Source: Pyrinomonadaceae bacterium
Lineage (GTDB): Bacteria > Acidobacteriota > Blastocatellia > Pyrinomonadales > Pyrinomonadaceae
Length of the DNA stretch: 9,931 nucleotides
Reading direction: 5' to 3'
Assembly (NCBI GenBank): GCA_013812565.1
Contig: JACCTF010000607.1
Location: forward strand, 1-9,931
A program made the position numbers and the translations under genes. The notes under the pieces were generated by a model that saw nothing but the letters and a program-made list of their open reading frames with translations, was not told the origin of the DNA and made no database searches. The first letter of the stretch is position 1, and the number at the start of each line of letters is the position of its first letter. Shown one piece after another: positions 1-7,129 of this stretch.

Positions 1-252
1 GTCCAAGATTATGCAGAAGGTTGTCAAAGCAACCGGGTCGGCTATATCGAAGGATGGTATGTAGATTCCGATCTTCGAATGACGGGCGTCGGTCGATTGC
101 TGGTTCAAAAAGCTGAGGATTGGGCGCGTTCAAAAGGCTGCTTCGAAATGGCCTCTGACTGCGAACTCGGCAATGACATTAGTTTGGCTGCTCACTTGAA
201 GGTGGGGTTTGAAGAAGCATCCCGGTCGATTCATTTCAAGAAGAAGTTATAA
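1..252 (+). CDS. GNAT family N-acetyltransferase, AAC(6')-I-like (3' part only)
   Basis: The reading frame is open from base 1 and ends with TAA at 250-252, giving the last 83 residues of a protein whose start lies outside the window. It carries the acetyl-CoA binding core of GNAT enzymes: EGWYVD (residues 17-22) followed by R-x-x-GVGRLL (about 26-33), the pyrophosphate-binding loop. The tail, with GCFEMASD, N-D-I-S-L-A-A-H and a closing GFEE...F-K-K-L, follows the pattern of the aminoglycoside 6'-N-acetyltransferase type I group. Members of that group transfer acetyl from acetyl-CoA to a 6'-amino group, but many chromosomal relatives have no proven drug substrate, so resistance is not established. 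The gene ends 17 bases before hmgA on the same strand and may be cotranscribed with it, although no metabolic link is obvious. Family assignment is solid; the substrate is not. Confidence 0.85.
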   Translation, partial: VQDYAEGCQSNRVGYIEGWYVDSDLRMTGVGRLLVQKAEDWARSKGCFEMASDCELGNDISLAAHLKVGFEEASRSIHFKKKL

Positions 253-269
253 GTTGTAGGGTAAAAGAC

Positions 270-1484
270 ATGCCTATCTACCACCGCTTAGGAGAGATTC
301 CGCGCAAGCGTCACATCGCATTTCGTCAACCTGACGGTTCCCTCTATGCCGAGGAGTTAATGGGCAACAAAGGATTCGTCGGGCCTTCCTCGCTGCTCTA
401 CCACCTGCACCGGCCCACCCAAGTTTTGAGCGTTAAGCATTACCGCGACATGCAGCTCGAATCCGACGGCGAACCGTCTTTTCGTCACCGTCACTTCAAG
501 ACCAAAGCCGTGACTCCCGCCGCCAGTCCGACTATCGACCGAATGCCGCTTCTGTTCAACCAAGATGTCCGACTCTCGACCGTGCTTCCCAAAAGCGAAG
601 ATGATTTCTTCTACCGCAACGCGCAAGGGGACGAACTCGTCTACGTTGCGGAAGGCGCGGGCGTGCTCGAATCGCAGATGGGCGAACTGCGTTTCCGGCG
701 CGGCGACTATCTTGTGATCCCGTGGGGCATACTCCACCGCTATCGCTTCGCCGAGCAAGGGATGCGCTTGCTTGTCATCGAAAGCCACAGCTACATCCGC
801 ACGCCGAAGCGCTACCGCAACGAGCACGGGCAACTACTGGAGAGCGCGCCCTACAGCGAACGCGACATTCGCCGTCCTGAGCACCTGCCGGTTTACGATG
901 ATAAAGGCGAGTTTCGCATTCTCGTCAAGAAAGGTAACAGCCTGACTGAAATGATTATCGATCATCACCCATTTGATACGGTCGGGTGGGATGGCTACTA
1001 CTATCCGTGGGCTTTGAACATCGCGGACTTCGAGCCGCGTGTCGGACGCGTACACCTTCCGCCGCCCGTTCATCAAACATTTGAAGCAGATAGTTTCGTC
1101 GTCTGTTCATTCTGCCCGCGCCCCTACGACTTCGACCCTGAAGCAGTTCCGGCTCCCTACAATCACTCGAACGTGATGTCGGAAGAAGTCATCTTCTACG
1201 CTTCTTCGGAATTCATGTCGCGCAAAGGCATCGAGTACGCGTCGTTGACTCTGCACCCGGACGGCCTTCCACACGGCCCGCATCCAGGCCGCACCGAACA
1301 ATCCATCGGGATGACACACACGAACGAATTAGCTGTGATGCTCGATACGTTTCATCCACTTGAAGTCAGTAAACAAGCGTTGACAGTTGAAGACAAAGAT
1401 TACTACCGCTCATGGATTGAGGAAGCAGCGACGCCGACGAGCGACAGTCGTTCGTCTTACCCTTCCCTGCCGCTTACCGATTAA
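270..1484 (+). CDS. hmgA: homogentisate 1,2-dioxygenase
   Basis: This 404-residue protein is a cupin-fold, non-haem Fe(II) dioxygenase that opens the ring of homogentisate to maleylacetoacetate in the cytoplasmic breakdown of tyrosine and phenylalanine. The three iron ligands known from human HGD (His335, Glu341, His371) are matched with the same spacing by His299, Glu305 and His335: the motif Y-N-H-S-N-V-M-S-E supplies the first two and L-P-H-G-P the third. An N-terminal cupin-like segment is seen around residues 120-170 (GDELVYVAEGAGVLE, then RRGDYLVIPWGILHRY). At about 404 residues it is shorter than human HGD (445) and in the range of compact bacterial forms. The ATG at 270 follows a weak TAGGG. 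An uncharacterised gene and fumarylacetoacetase follow on the same strand, as expected for a homogentisate operon. Confidence 0.93.
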   Translation: MPIYHRLGEIPRKRHIAFRQPDGSLYAEELMGNKGFVGPSSLLYHLHRPTQVLSVKHYRDMQLESDGEPSFRHRHFKTKAVTPAASPTIDRMPLLFNQDVRLSTVLPKSEDDFFYRNAQGDELVYVAEGAGVLESQMGELRFRRGDYLVIPWGILHRYRFAEQGMRLLVIESHSYIRTPKRYRNEHGQLLESAPYSERDIRRPEHLPVYDDKGEFRILVKKGNSLTEMIIDHHPFDTVGWDGYYYPWALNIADFEPRVGRVHLPPPVHQTFEADSFVVCSFCPRPYDFDPEAVPAPYNHSNVMSEEVIFYASSEFMSRKGIEYASLTLHPDGLPHGPHPGRTEQSIGMTHTNELAVMLDTFHPLEVSKQALTVEDKDYYRSWIEEAATPTSDSRSSYPSLPLTD

Positions 1485-1491
1485 ACCAGTG

Positions 1492-1526
1492 GTGACCAGT
1501 GACGAGTGACCAGTGACGAGTGACCA
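1492..1526 (+). repeat. heptanucleotide tandem repeat (five copies) across a start codon
   Basis: Five head-to-tail 7-bp units alternate GTGACCA and GTGACGA (CCA, CGA, CCA, CGA, CCA), starting at 1492, 1499, 1506, 1513 and 1520. The array fills most of the 28-base gap between hmgA and the next gene and runs into that gene's first codons. Because the unit is 7 bp, each copy shifts the reading frame by one, and every unit begins with a potential GTG start. Only the copy at 1513 opens the long downstream frame; those at 1492, 1499 and 1506 meet TGA within six codons and the one at 1520 leads to a short frame. Confidence 0.9.
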
Positions 1527-2505
1527 GGAAAGCACAGAGCACAAAGATTTCTTTCAGTTTGACGACTGCACGCGCAGTGTTTCAACCCTTCATCCGCTGA
1601 ACGTTCTTCTCACCGAGATCATCGACTACGCCGGACTGTTTCCGCCGAGTGAGTTGGGGATGAGCCAAGCGGTTCGTAACTACGCACGGTATCTTGGTAG
1701 TGAACACGCGTGGATGCTCGGACGCTTCGTCGTTCCCGCGACACGGTTGATGGAGTTCGCGCGAGCGGCACAAGATTTCTTGCCGTGCGATCCGACGGCG
1801 CGCCCGTGGCGGCTAAGCGTACTCCTTGGTTCTGACATCGAGAGAGAGGTTGAAAGCGTTCTCCGCTTCAACGAACTTCATCGCGAACCCGTAAACACGG
1901 GCACTGCCGTTGTCGATGCCATTGAGTTGAAAATCTCGCACGCGGAAGATGTTCGACGCGCCACGGAAACAATCGCTTCCCTAACGGAAGTAACAGCTTT
2001 TGATATTTACTTTGAGACGCCGCTTGCCGATAACTTAAGCGAGTTAATCCACGTGATTGCGCAAGTGGGCGCACGCGCCAAGGTGCGAACCGGCGGAGTT
2101 ACGGCTGAAGTGATTCCGTCAACTTCGAGTCTGCTTAGCTTCATCGCAGCGTGTGCGCGGGCGAACGTTCCTTTCAAAGCTACGGCCGGGCTTCATCATC
2201 CGCTTCGCGCGGTTCATCCCTTAACTTACGAGCAAGACAGCCCTTCCGCTACGATGCACGGTTTTCTCAACGTCTTTCTCGCCGCCGCCTTTCTGCGCAA
2301 CGGAATGAATATGGATCAAGCCGCCCGGTTGCTGGAGGAACATGACGCACAGAATATTCGCTTCGGTGCTGATGGAGTCGCTTGGCGGGATCACCGGCTC
2401 AGCGTCGATCAACTCCGCGAAGCGCGCGCGAAGTTAGCCTGCTCCTTCGGTTCATGTTCATTCGAAGAGCCGATCCAAGAACTGCAAATGATCAACTTGC
2501 TATGA
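1513..2505 (+). CDS. conserved protein of unknown function between hmgA and fahA
   Basis: The product is 330 residues, soluble, with no signal peptide or membrane segment. I know of no characterised member of this family, although I recall similar proteins beside fumarylacetoacetase genes. Likely conserved blocks are DYAGLFPP (38-45), AWMLGRFVVP (66-75), DAIELK (135-140), FDIYFE (163-168), KVRTGG (190-195), FKATAGLHHPLR (221-232), and a C-terminal SFGSCSFEEP (311-320). Short beta strands ending in Lys, Glu or Arg and alternating with helices suggest a TIM-barrel fold with acidic, basic and His residues at strand ends; this is inference. It is not a glutathione-transferase-type maleylacetoacetate isomerase, yet it sits in the place of one. 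The GTG at 1513 is the only plausible start before an internal Met at residue 50; it lies inside the 7-bp repeat and has no clear Shine-Dalgarno, so residues 1-20 are uncertain. Its TGA overlaps the fahA ATG, so translation is probably coupled. Confidence 0.85.
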   Translation: MTSDQESTEHKDFFQFDDCTRSVSTLHPLNVLLTEIIDYAGLFPPSELGMSQAVRNYARYLGSEHAWMLGRFVVPATRLMEFARAAQDFLPCDPTARPWRLSVLLGSDIEREVESVLRFNELHREPVNTGTAVVDAIELKISHAEDVRRATETIASLTEVTAFDIYFETPLADNLSELIHVIAQVGARAKVRTGGVTAEVIPSTSSLLSFIAACARANVPFKATAGLHHPLRAVHPLTYEQDSPSATMHGFLNVFLAAAFLRNGMNMDQAARLLEEHDAQNIRFGADGVAWRDHRLSVDQLREARAKLACSFGSCSFEEPIQELQMINLL

Positions 2506-3839
2506 GCCATACGGTCAACCACACACACGATCCGCGTTTGCGCAGTTGGGTGAAATCATCCAATCCAGGCCAGACGGATTTTCCCATCCAGAATTTGCCC
2601 TTCGGTGTATTCAAGCGAAGGAGCAACGATGATGCGCCGCGCGTCGGCGTCGCGATTGGCGATCAGATACTCGACGTTAGGGCTTGCGACAAAGCGAATC
2701 TATTTGAGGGTGAAGCGAAAGCGGCAGCAGCGGCGTGCGAGAGTTTATCGCTTAACAAGCTGATGTCGCTCGGAGAAGACGAGTGGTCAGGGCTGCGAAG
2801 TCGTTTGAGTCTATTGCTCCGTGAAGATAACAATGAAGTCGAACATCACAAGCAGATCATTGAGAATCATCTTGTGCCAATGACTGAAGCTGAGATGTTG
2901 ATGCCCGTTGAGATCGGCGATTACACGGACTTCTATGCTTCGCTGTACCACGCGACGAACGTGGGCAGCATGTTTCGTCCGGATAATCCGCTGCTTCCGA
3001 ATTACAAATATGTTCCAATCGGTTATCACGGCCGAGCGTCTTCCGTAGTGGTGAGCGGCACAGGGGTCAAACGTCCGCACGGGCAGACTCAAACGAACGA
3101 AGGCGAACCACCAACCTTTGCGCCCTCAAAGCTGCTTGATTATGAAATGGAAGTTGGTTTCTTCGTCGGCCCAGGCAACAAGCTCGGCGAACCGGTTGCG
3201 ATTGAACGGGCCGCGCAACACATCTTCGGTTTGTGTCTCGTCAACGATTGGTCGGCGCGCGACATACAGAGATGGGAGTATCAACCGCTCGGCCCATTCT
3301 TGGCGAAGAGCTTTGCGACCACCATCTCGCCGTGGGTTGTGACGATGGAAGCTCTCGCGCCGTTTCGCACAGAGGCGTTTGCCCGTACCGCGGGCGACCC
3401 CGCGCCGCTCGCGTATCTACAATCACCGACTGACCAGGAGCAGGGCGGCATCGATCTCACGCTCGAAGTTTGCCTCGCGTCCCGGCAGATGCGCGAGGCC
3501 GACATCCCGCCCGCGCTTCTTACGCGTGGTAATTTCCGGGACATGTACTGGACCATCGCGCAGATCTTGACGCACCATGCGAGCAACGGTTGCAACTTAC
3601 GGACAGGTGATTTGATCGCCAGCGGCACCGTCTCTGGAAGCTCAAAAGAGTCGCGCGGCTGTTTGCTCGAACTCACATGGCGCGGCACCGAACCCGTTCA
3701 ACTGCCCGGCGGCGAGACGCGTCGCTTTCTACAGGATGGCGATGAAGTGATTATGCGCGGCTACTGTGAACGCGCGGGGTTCGCACGTATCGCGTTCGGA
3801 GAATGTCGCGGAATGGTATTACAGGCCGATGGTGTGTAG
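2502..3839 (+). CDS. fahA: fumarylacetoacetase
   Basis: This 445-residue enzyme hydrolyses fumarylacetoacetate to fumarate and acetoacetate, the last step of homogentisate catabolism. Residues of the mouse active site are matched at the right spacing: metal ligands Asp143, Glu215, Glu217 and Asp249 (mouse 126, 199, 201, 233), catalytic His150 in HATNVG (mouse 133), Arg159, Arg253, Gln256, Tyr260, Lys269 and the SGTVSG loop with Thr376, then Glu390 (mouse 364). The N-terminal FAH_N-like domain covers about residues 28-130 and the catalytic domain 135-440. I chose the ATG at 2502 because it sits in a four-base ATGA overlap with the stop of the preceding gene and matches the family's usual N-terminus (G-Q-T-D-F-P-I-Q-N-L-P-F-G-V-F at 23-37). 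The frame is open farther upstream, but that stretch lies inside the previous gene. No maleylacetoacetate isomerase gene follows. Confidence 0.95.
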   Translation: MSHTVNHTHDPRLRSWVKSSNPGQTDFPIQNLPFGVFKRRSNDDAPRVGVAIGDQILDVRACDKANLFEGEAKAAAAACESLSLNKLMSLGEDEWSGLRSRLSLLLREDNNEVEHHKQIIENHLVPMTEAEMLMPVEIGDYTDFYASLYHATNVGSMFRPDNPLLPNYKYVPIGYHGRASSVVVSGTGVKRPHGQTQTNEGEPPTFAPSKLLDYEMEVGFFVGPGNKLGEPVAIERAAQHIFGLCLVNDWSARDIQRWEYQPLGPFLAKSFATTISPWVVTMEALAPFRTEAFARTAGDPAPLAYLQSPTDQEQGGIDLTLEVCLASRQMREADIPPALLTRGNFRDMYWTIAQILTHHASNGCNLRTGDLIASGTVSGSSKESRGCLLELTWRGTEPVQLPGGETRRFLQDGDEVIMRGYCERAGFARIAFGECRGMVLQADGV

Positions 3840-3881
3840 AAGATTCTGGAATGGTGTGTGAATGGAGCGTCCCGCAAAAGT

Positions 3882-3907
3882 GAATTCTATTGAGAAGAAT
3901 TCTTTTT
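3882..3907 (+). terminator. weak hairpin terminator after fahA (candidate)
   Basis: GAATTCT (3882-3888) and AGAATTC (3896-3902) form a 7-bp stem with a 7-base loop, followed by TTTTT at 3903-3907. The stem is A+T-rich and therefore weak, but its position 43 bases after the fahA stop suits a rho-independent terminator. It overlaps the last codons of the small minus-strand gene. Confidence 0.4.
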
Positions 3908-4021
3908 ACGTTCTTTGCGCCATACCCAAAAGAAGATGCCGGTTGCGCAAACCGCTCCGATGAAGAGAACCAGCATCACGATCAGCACCAGGAAGAGTTC
4001 GGTATTGCCAGCAGTCATCAT
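3887..4021 (-). CDS. small single-pass membrane protein (44 aa), function unknown
   Basis: A short minus-strand frame encodes 44 residues beginning MMTAGNTELF and ending KERKKNSSQ. Residues about 9-34 form one uninterrupted hydrophobic segment (LFLVLIVMLVLFIGAV then C-A-T-G-I-F-F-W-V-W), and the tail R-K-E-R-K-K is strongly basic. By the positive-inside rule the C-terminus should lie in the cytoplasm and the short N-terminus outside. Two adjacent ATG codons (4021 and 4018) could start it; neither has a clear Shine-Dalgarno (upstream GTAACGCAAG). It converges on fahA and is divergent from the M28 peptidase gene. The coherent topology argues that it is real, and it explains the bases between the two larger genes better than the opposite-strand frame there. 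Function is unknown. Confidence 0.65.
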   Translation of the reverse strand: MMTAGNTELFLVLIVMLVLFIGAVCATGIFFWVWRKERKKNSSQ

Positions 4022-4088
4022 CTTGCGTTACTAAAAGTTTACGGGCCGGAGCCGCCGAGCACCGAGTGTAGCATTTGCTGTTCGCGCT

Positions 4089-4097
4089 TGGTATAGC
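4089..4097 (+). promoter_or_regulatory. possible extended -10 promoter for the M28 peptidase gene
   Basis: TGGTATAGC gives an extended -10 (TG at 4089-4090, one base, then TATAGC at 4092-4097, four of six matches to TATAAT), about 70 bases before the chosen start. No convincing -35 is visible, so the call rests on the extended -10 alone. Confidence 0.3.
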
Positions 4098-4156
4098 ATT
4101 TAAGAAAACCATTCAGCCACGAATGAACCGAGAAGCAACACAAAGTAAACCTTTTC

Positions 4157-4163
4157 AGGAGGG
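4157..4163 (+). promoter_or_regulatory. ribosome binding site deciding the M28 peptidase start
   Basis: AGGAGGG is a near-perfect Shine-Dalgarno. It lies one base before the ATG at 4165, four before the ATG at 4168 and ten before the ATG at 4174. The first spacing is too short, so 4168 (or 4174) is the likelier start. It rules out the open frame reaching back to 4075. Confidence 0.75.
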
Positions 4164-4167
4164 AATG

Positions 4168-5892
4168 ATGAAGATGCGTTTTTGGTTATTGGGAGTGTTT
4201 GCAATCTTAACGATTTTCACGCTGTGGAACCCTGTCCAGACGCAGCAAGCGGTTGATGGCAAACGATCAGTGCTGCCCGCTGAGAGCAAGAGCGCGCTTG
4301 AAAGCATGACGGCAAGCGATCTGTTGCGGCACACGCGCGTGCTCGCCTCTGATGAATATGAGGGACGTGCGCCCGGCACACGCGATGAAGAATTGACGGT
4401 GCGCTACCTGACAGAGCAGTTCAAGCAAATCGGTCTCAAGCCCGGCAACCCCGACGGGACATACATACAAAAGGTTCCGCTCGCCGGCTTCACCGGGCAG
4501 AGCACCGCCTCGTTCGATGTCGGCGACAAAAAGATGCAGCTTCGTTTCCCCGATGACTATGTGGCGGTGTCGCGTCGCTTTGTGCCGGATGTGAACGTTG
4601 AAAACTCCGAGGTGGTCTTTGTCGGCTACGGAGTGGTCGCGCCGGAGTATGGTTGGGACGACTACAAGGGCGTGGATGTAAAGGGCAAAACGATTGTGAT
4701 GTTGATCAACGATCCGGCTGTGCCCGATCCAAGCGATCCATCGAAGCTTGATGAAAAGATGTTTCGCGGGCGGGCGATGACCTACTACGGTCGCTGGACC
4801 TACAAGTACGAGATAGCTTCCGAGAAAGGCGCGGCGGCCGCCATCATCATTCATGAGACCGGCCCGGCCGGGTACCCTTATGAAGTCGTCTCAGGCAGTT
4901 GGGGCCGTGAAAATTTTGACATTCAAAGACCGGACAAGAACATGGGGCGCGTCGGCGTCGAATCGTGGCTTCACCTCGACCGCGCCAAGGAGCTGTTTGC
5001 GGCGAGCGGTCAAAACTTCGACGCCCTGAAGAAAGCAGCGCTCAGCAAAGACTTCAAGCCCGTACCGCTTACGGCTAAAGCAACCTTCCAAGTACGCAAC
5101 AGCTTGCGCGAGATTGAATCGAACAACGTTATCGCCCGGCTTGATGGCGCAGACCCAAAGCTCAAGAACGAGTATGTTGTCTACACTGCGCACTGGGATC
5201 ATCTCGGGCGCGATCCGAAACTACAAGGTGATCAGATTTTCAACGGCGCGCTCGACAACGCATCCGGCACCGCATCTTTGCTGGAGCTTGCCGAAGCTTT
5301 TACCAAGCTGAAGCGGCCACCGAAGCGCACGATTCTATTTCTCTCGGTGACGGCGGAGGAGAAAGGATTGCTCGGCGCGAAGTTCTACGCCGCCAATCCG
5401 CTCTACCCACACGAACGCACACTTGCCAACATCAACATGGACGGCGTCAATCAGTGGGGCCGAACGAAGGACATCATCATCGTCGGTTACGGCAATTCGA
5501 CGCTCGACGATCTGCTGAGCGAAGCCGCTGCCCGGCGAGGCCGCACGGTGAAACCCGATGCCGAGCCGGAGAAGGGCTACTTCTATCGCTCGGATCATTT
5601 CGAGTTTGCAAAACAAGGCGTGCCCGCGCTCTACACTGATTCAGGAACCGAGTATACGGGTAAGTCCGAAAGCTATAGCGAGCAGAAGCGCGACGAGTAC
5701 ACGACGCGCGACTACCACAAGGTTTCGGACGAAGTGAAAGCGGATTGGGACTTATCGGGCGCAGTGGAAGATCTGCACCTGCTCTTTGAGGTCGGCTACG
5801 CGGTAGCCGAAGGGAACCGTTTTCCGGAGTGGAAGCCGGGCACAGAGTTTAAGGCGAAGCGCGAGCAGATGTTGCGCAGGCACGGACGCTAA
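4168..5892 (+). CDS. exported M28-family zinc metallopeptidase with PA-like insert
   Basis: This 574-residue protein is predicted to be an aminopeptidase or related exopeptidase of MEROPS family M28, acting outside the cytoplasmic membrane. It starts with a signal peptide: basic K2/R4 then a hydrophobic stretch at about 5-20; cleavage is likely around residues 24-29. A PA-like (protease-associated) segment lies between about residues 140 and 320, with [17 protein letters not shown] near its start. The catalytic domain has the five expected zinc ligands: His342 (AHWDHLG), bridging Asp363 ([10 protein letters not shown]), the pair Glu397/Glu398 ([10 protein letters not shown], general base then ligand), Asp425 (INMDGVN) and His477 ([16 protein letters not shown]). 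A later YHKVSDE motif (about 516-522) is usual in this subgroup. It stands alone on the plus strand and ends in a strong terminator. Substrate specificity cannot be read from the sequence; a nutritional role in peptide scavenging is an inference. Confidence 0.92.
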   Translation: MKMRFWLLGVFAILTIFTLWNPVQTQQAVDGKRSVLPAESKSALESMTASDLLRHTRVLASDEYEGRAPGTRDEELTVRYLTEQFKQIGLKPGNPDGTYIQKVPLAGFTGQSTASFDVGDKKMQLRFPDDYVAVSRRFVPDVNVENSEVVFVGYGVVAPEYGWDDYKGVDVKGKTIVMLINDPAVPDPSDPSKLDEKMFRGRAMTYYGRWTYKYEIASEKGAAAAIIIHETGPAGYPYEVVSGSWGRENFDIQRPDKNMGRVGVESWLHLDRAKELFAASGQNFDALKKAALSKDFKPVPLTAKATFQVRNSLREIESNNVIARLDGADPKLKNEYVVYTAHWDHLGRDPKLQGDQIFNGALDNASGTASLLELAEAFTKLKRPPKRTILFLSVTAEEKGLLGAKFYAANPLYPHERTLANINMDGVNQWGRTKDIIIVGYGNSTLDDLLSEAAARRGRTVKPDAEPEKGYFYRSDHFEFAKQGVPALYTDSGTEYTGKSESYSEQKRDEYTTRDYHKVSDEVKADWDLSGAVEDLHLLFEVGYAVAEGNRFPEWKPGTEFKAKREQMLRRHGR

Positions 5893-5963
5893 CGGTCTGA
5901 TCGCGTAGCCGCAAAGTAACATGTCGCTGCCTGCTTGAGTTCAATGAAACAGTTGCAAAATCC

Positions 5964-6004
5964 AAAGGCAAGCCATCAATCAGAAGCTGATGGCTTGCCT
6001 TTTT
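5964..6004 (+). terminator. rho-independent terminator of the M28 peptidase gene
   Basis: A perfect 15-bp stem (5964-5978 with 5988-6002; core GGCAAGCCATCA/TGATGGCTTGCC) closes a 9-base loop and runs into TTTTT at 6000-6004, 71 bases after the peptidase stop. On the minus strand the run after the stem is only three T, so it may serve the converging gene ending at 6027 weakly as well. Confidence 0.92.
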
Positions 6005-6026
6005 AGTCTTTGAGTCGGTGTTTAGT

Positions 6027-7124
6027 TTAAGAGCTTCCGACCGCCGTGCCGGTTGTCGGAGCAGCCGCCTTTGCTTGTCCCGGACTTACGCGCGCTTCAT
6101 GAAGTTCCTCCACGCGCGTCTCGTGCTTAGCAGTGTCGGTGGCGATTTCATCAAGAACAGTTGAGGTGGCCGGGTCTGTGTACTGGATGCTCGAGTACCA
6201 TGCGTCGTTGACGCCGGTCTGTAGATCGCCGAGGGCGCGCTGCAACAGCGCAACATCATTACTCGACTGGAACCAGCTCTTTAATGTCGCATAAGCCCCG
6301 CTGGCAGCCGCTTGGAAAGACTCTTTCTCCCCCAACTCGGCAAGCCGCCCCTCAAGCATCTGAATGTGGCGTAGCTTGGTGCTGTGAATTTCGCGGAAGA
6401 CCCCACGGAGTTCGGGGTCCGTGGCCTTGTCAGCATAGTTCTCGAATGCTTCGGCCGCATACCGCTCGCCGCGTATCGCGGTGTTGATGGCTGAGACAAT
6501 CTCACTCTTGCTCGATCCGCCCCACTGCTCGCCGAGTTTCCACCATTCCGCGGTGAGATCCTTTTCATCGGGAAGGGTGACGCCTTTGATGCCGAGGCTC
6601 AAGCCCAAACGACGAAGGATCGCGGTGGTGAAGATCGGAAGGTCACCAGGGTGACGTGAGGTAATAAGATTGCCGTCCTCAACAAGCGACTGATCGACGT
6701 AATCCGCGCCCGCATTCTGCATGTCTTTGCGAATCGCGCGGTATCCCGTGGCACGCTTGCCTCGCAGCAGGTCACCTTCGATCAGGACCTGTGGCCCATG
6801 ACAAACGGCCGCAACGAGTTTGTTTTGATGGAGGGCATCTTGCACAAAACGCACCGTCTTCATGTTGATTCGCATCTTGTCAGGAGCCATGCCGCCGGGG
6901 ATGATCACGGCGTCGAAGTCTGCGGCGCGCGCTTCGGTTGTGGTGGCGTCGGCTTTGATTGAGACCTTACCTTGCTTGCCTTTATACGTTTCATTAGTGC
7001 GCGACCCGAGCACTACCACTTCGGCTCCCACGTTGCGCAGGGCTGTGTAAGGAATCTGAAATTCTACGTCCTCAACATCGTTCTCTATCAATATGGCTAT
7101 CTGTTTGGTGTTTGGTGTTGACAT
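6027..7124 (-). CDS. DJ-1/PfpI-family protein fused to a ferritin-like (DUF2383-type) domain
   Basis: The 365-residue product joins two domains. Residues about 7-175 are a DJ-1/PfpI class I glutamine-amidotransferase-like domain: Glu18 lies in the E-N-D-V-E-D-V-E-F strand-loop, DAVIIPGG is at about 71-78, and the nucleophile elbow AAVCHGPQVL carries Cys108-His109, as in PfpI/YhbO-type proteins. Residues about 205-345 are helical, with GERYAAEAFENY (219-230), F-R-E-I-H (243-247), R-H-I-Q-M-L (252-257) and K-H-E (333-335) placed like the helices of DUF2383/PA2169 ferritin-like proteins. The tail is a low-complexity Ala/Thr/Gly stretch. Known PfpI-type members act in protein or nucleotide deglycation, as chaperones or as peptidases under stress; which applies here is unknown. 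The ATG at 7124 is chosen because GGAGGA lies nine bases upstream; the frame is open to 7229 without any such site. No signal peptide is seen, so it should be cytoplasmic. Confidence 0.88.
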   Translation of the reverse strand: MSTPNTKQIAILIENDVEDVEFQIPYTALRNVGAEVVVLGSRTNETYKGKQGKVSIKADATTTEARAADFDAVIIPGGMAPDKMRINMKTVRFVQDALHQNKLVAAVCHGPQVLIEGDLLRGKRATGYRAIRKDMQNAGADYVDQSLVEDGNLITSRHPGDLPIFTTAILRRLGLSLGIKGVTLPDEKDLTAEWWKLGEQWGGSSKSEIVSAINTAIRGERYAAEAFENYADKATDPELRGVFREIHSTKLRHIQMLEGRLAELGEKESFQAAASGAYATLKSWFQSSNDVALLQRALGDLQTGVNDAWYSSIQYTDPATSTVLDEIATDTAKHETRVEELHEARVSPGQAKAAAPTTGTAVGSS

Positions 7125-7129
7125 GTCAA
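7118..7129. repeat. perfect 12-bp palindrome over the PfpI-fusion start codon
   Basis: TTGACATGTCAA reads the same on both strands and contains the start codon of the minus-strand gene (7124-7122). It lies between the ribosome binding site and the first codons. It could be a protein binding site or a short RNA stem, or chance; nothing in the window repeats it. Confidence 0.5.

Noticed and set aside
357..833. Minus-strand frame of 158 codons inside hmgA
   Set aside because: Antisense shadow of a strongly conserved gene without independent motif or start signal.
2382..2501. Upstream extension of the fahA frame adding 40 residues
   Set aside because: The added residues are Arg/Ser-rich, lie wholly within the preceding gene and have no counterpart in fumarylacetoacetases; the ATGA overlap at 2502 gives the natural start.
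3890..4096. 68-codon plus-strand frame between fahA and the M28 peptidase
   Set aside because: Composition is unlike a folded protein, there is no ribosome binding site, and the opposite strand encodes a much more coherent small membrane protein over the same bases.
4267..4854. Long minus-strand frame (195 codons) inside the M28 peptidase gene
   Set aside because: It is antisense to a conserved catalytic gene and rich in His/Arg/Val as expected of an antisense shadow; no family resemblance or ribosome binding site.
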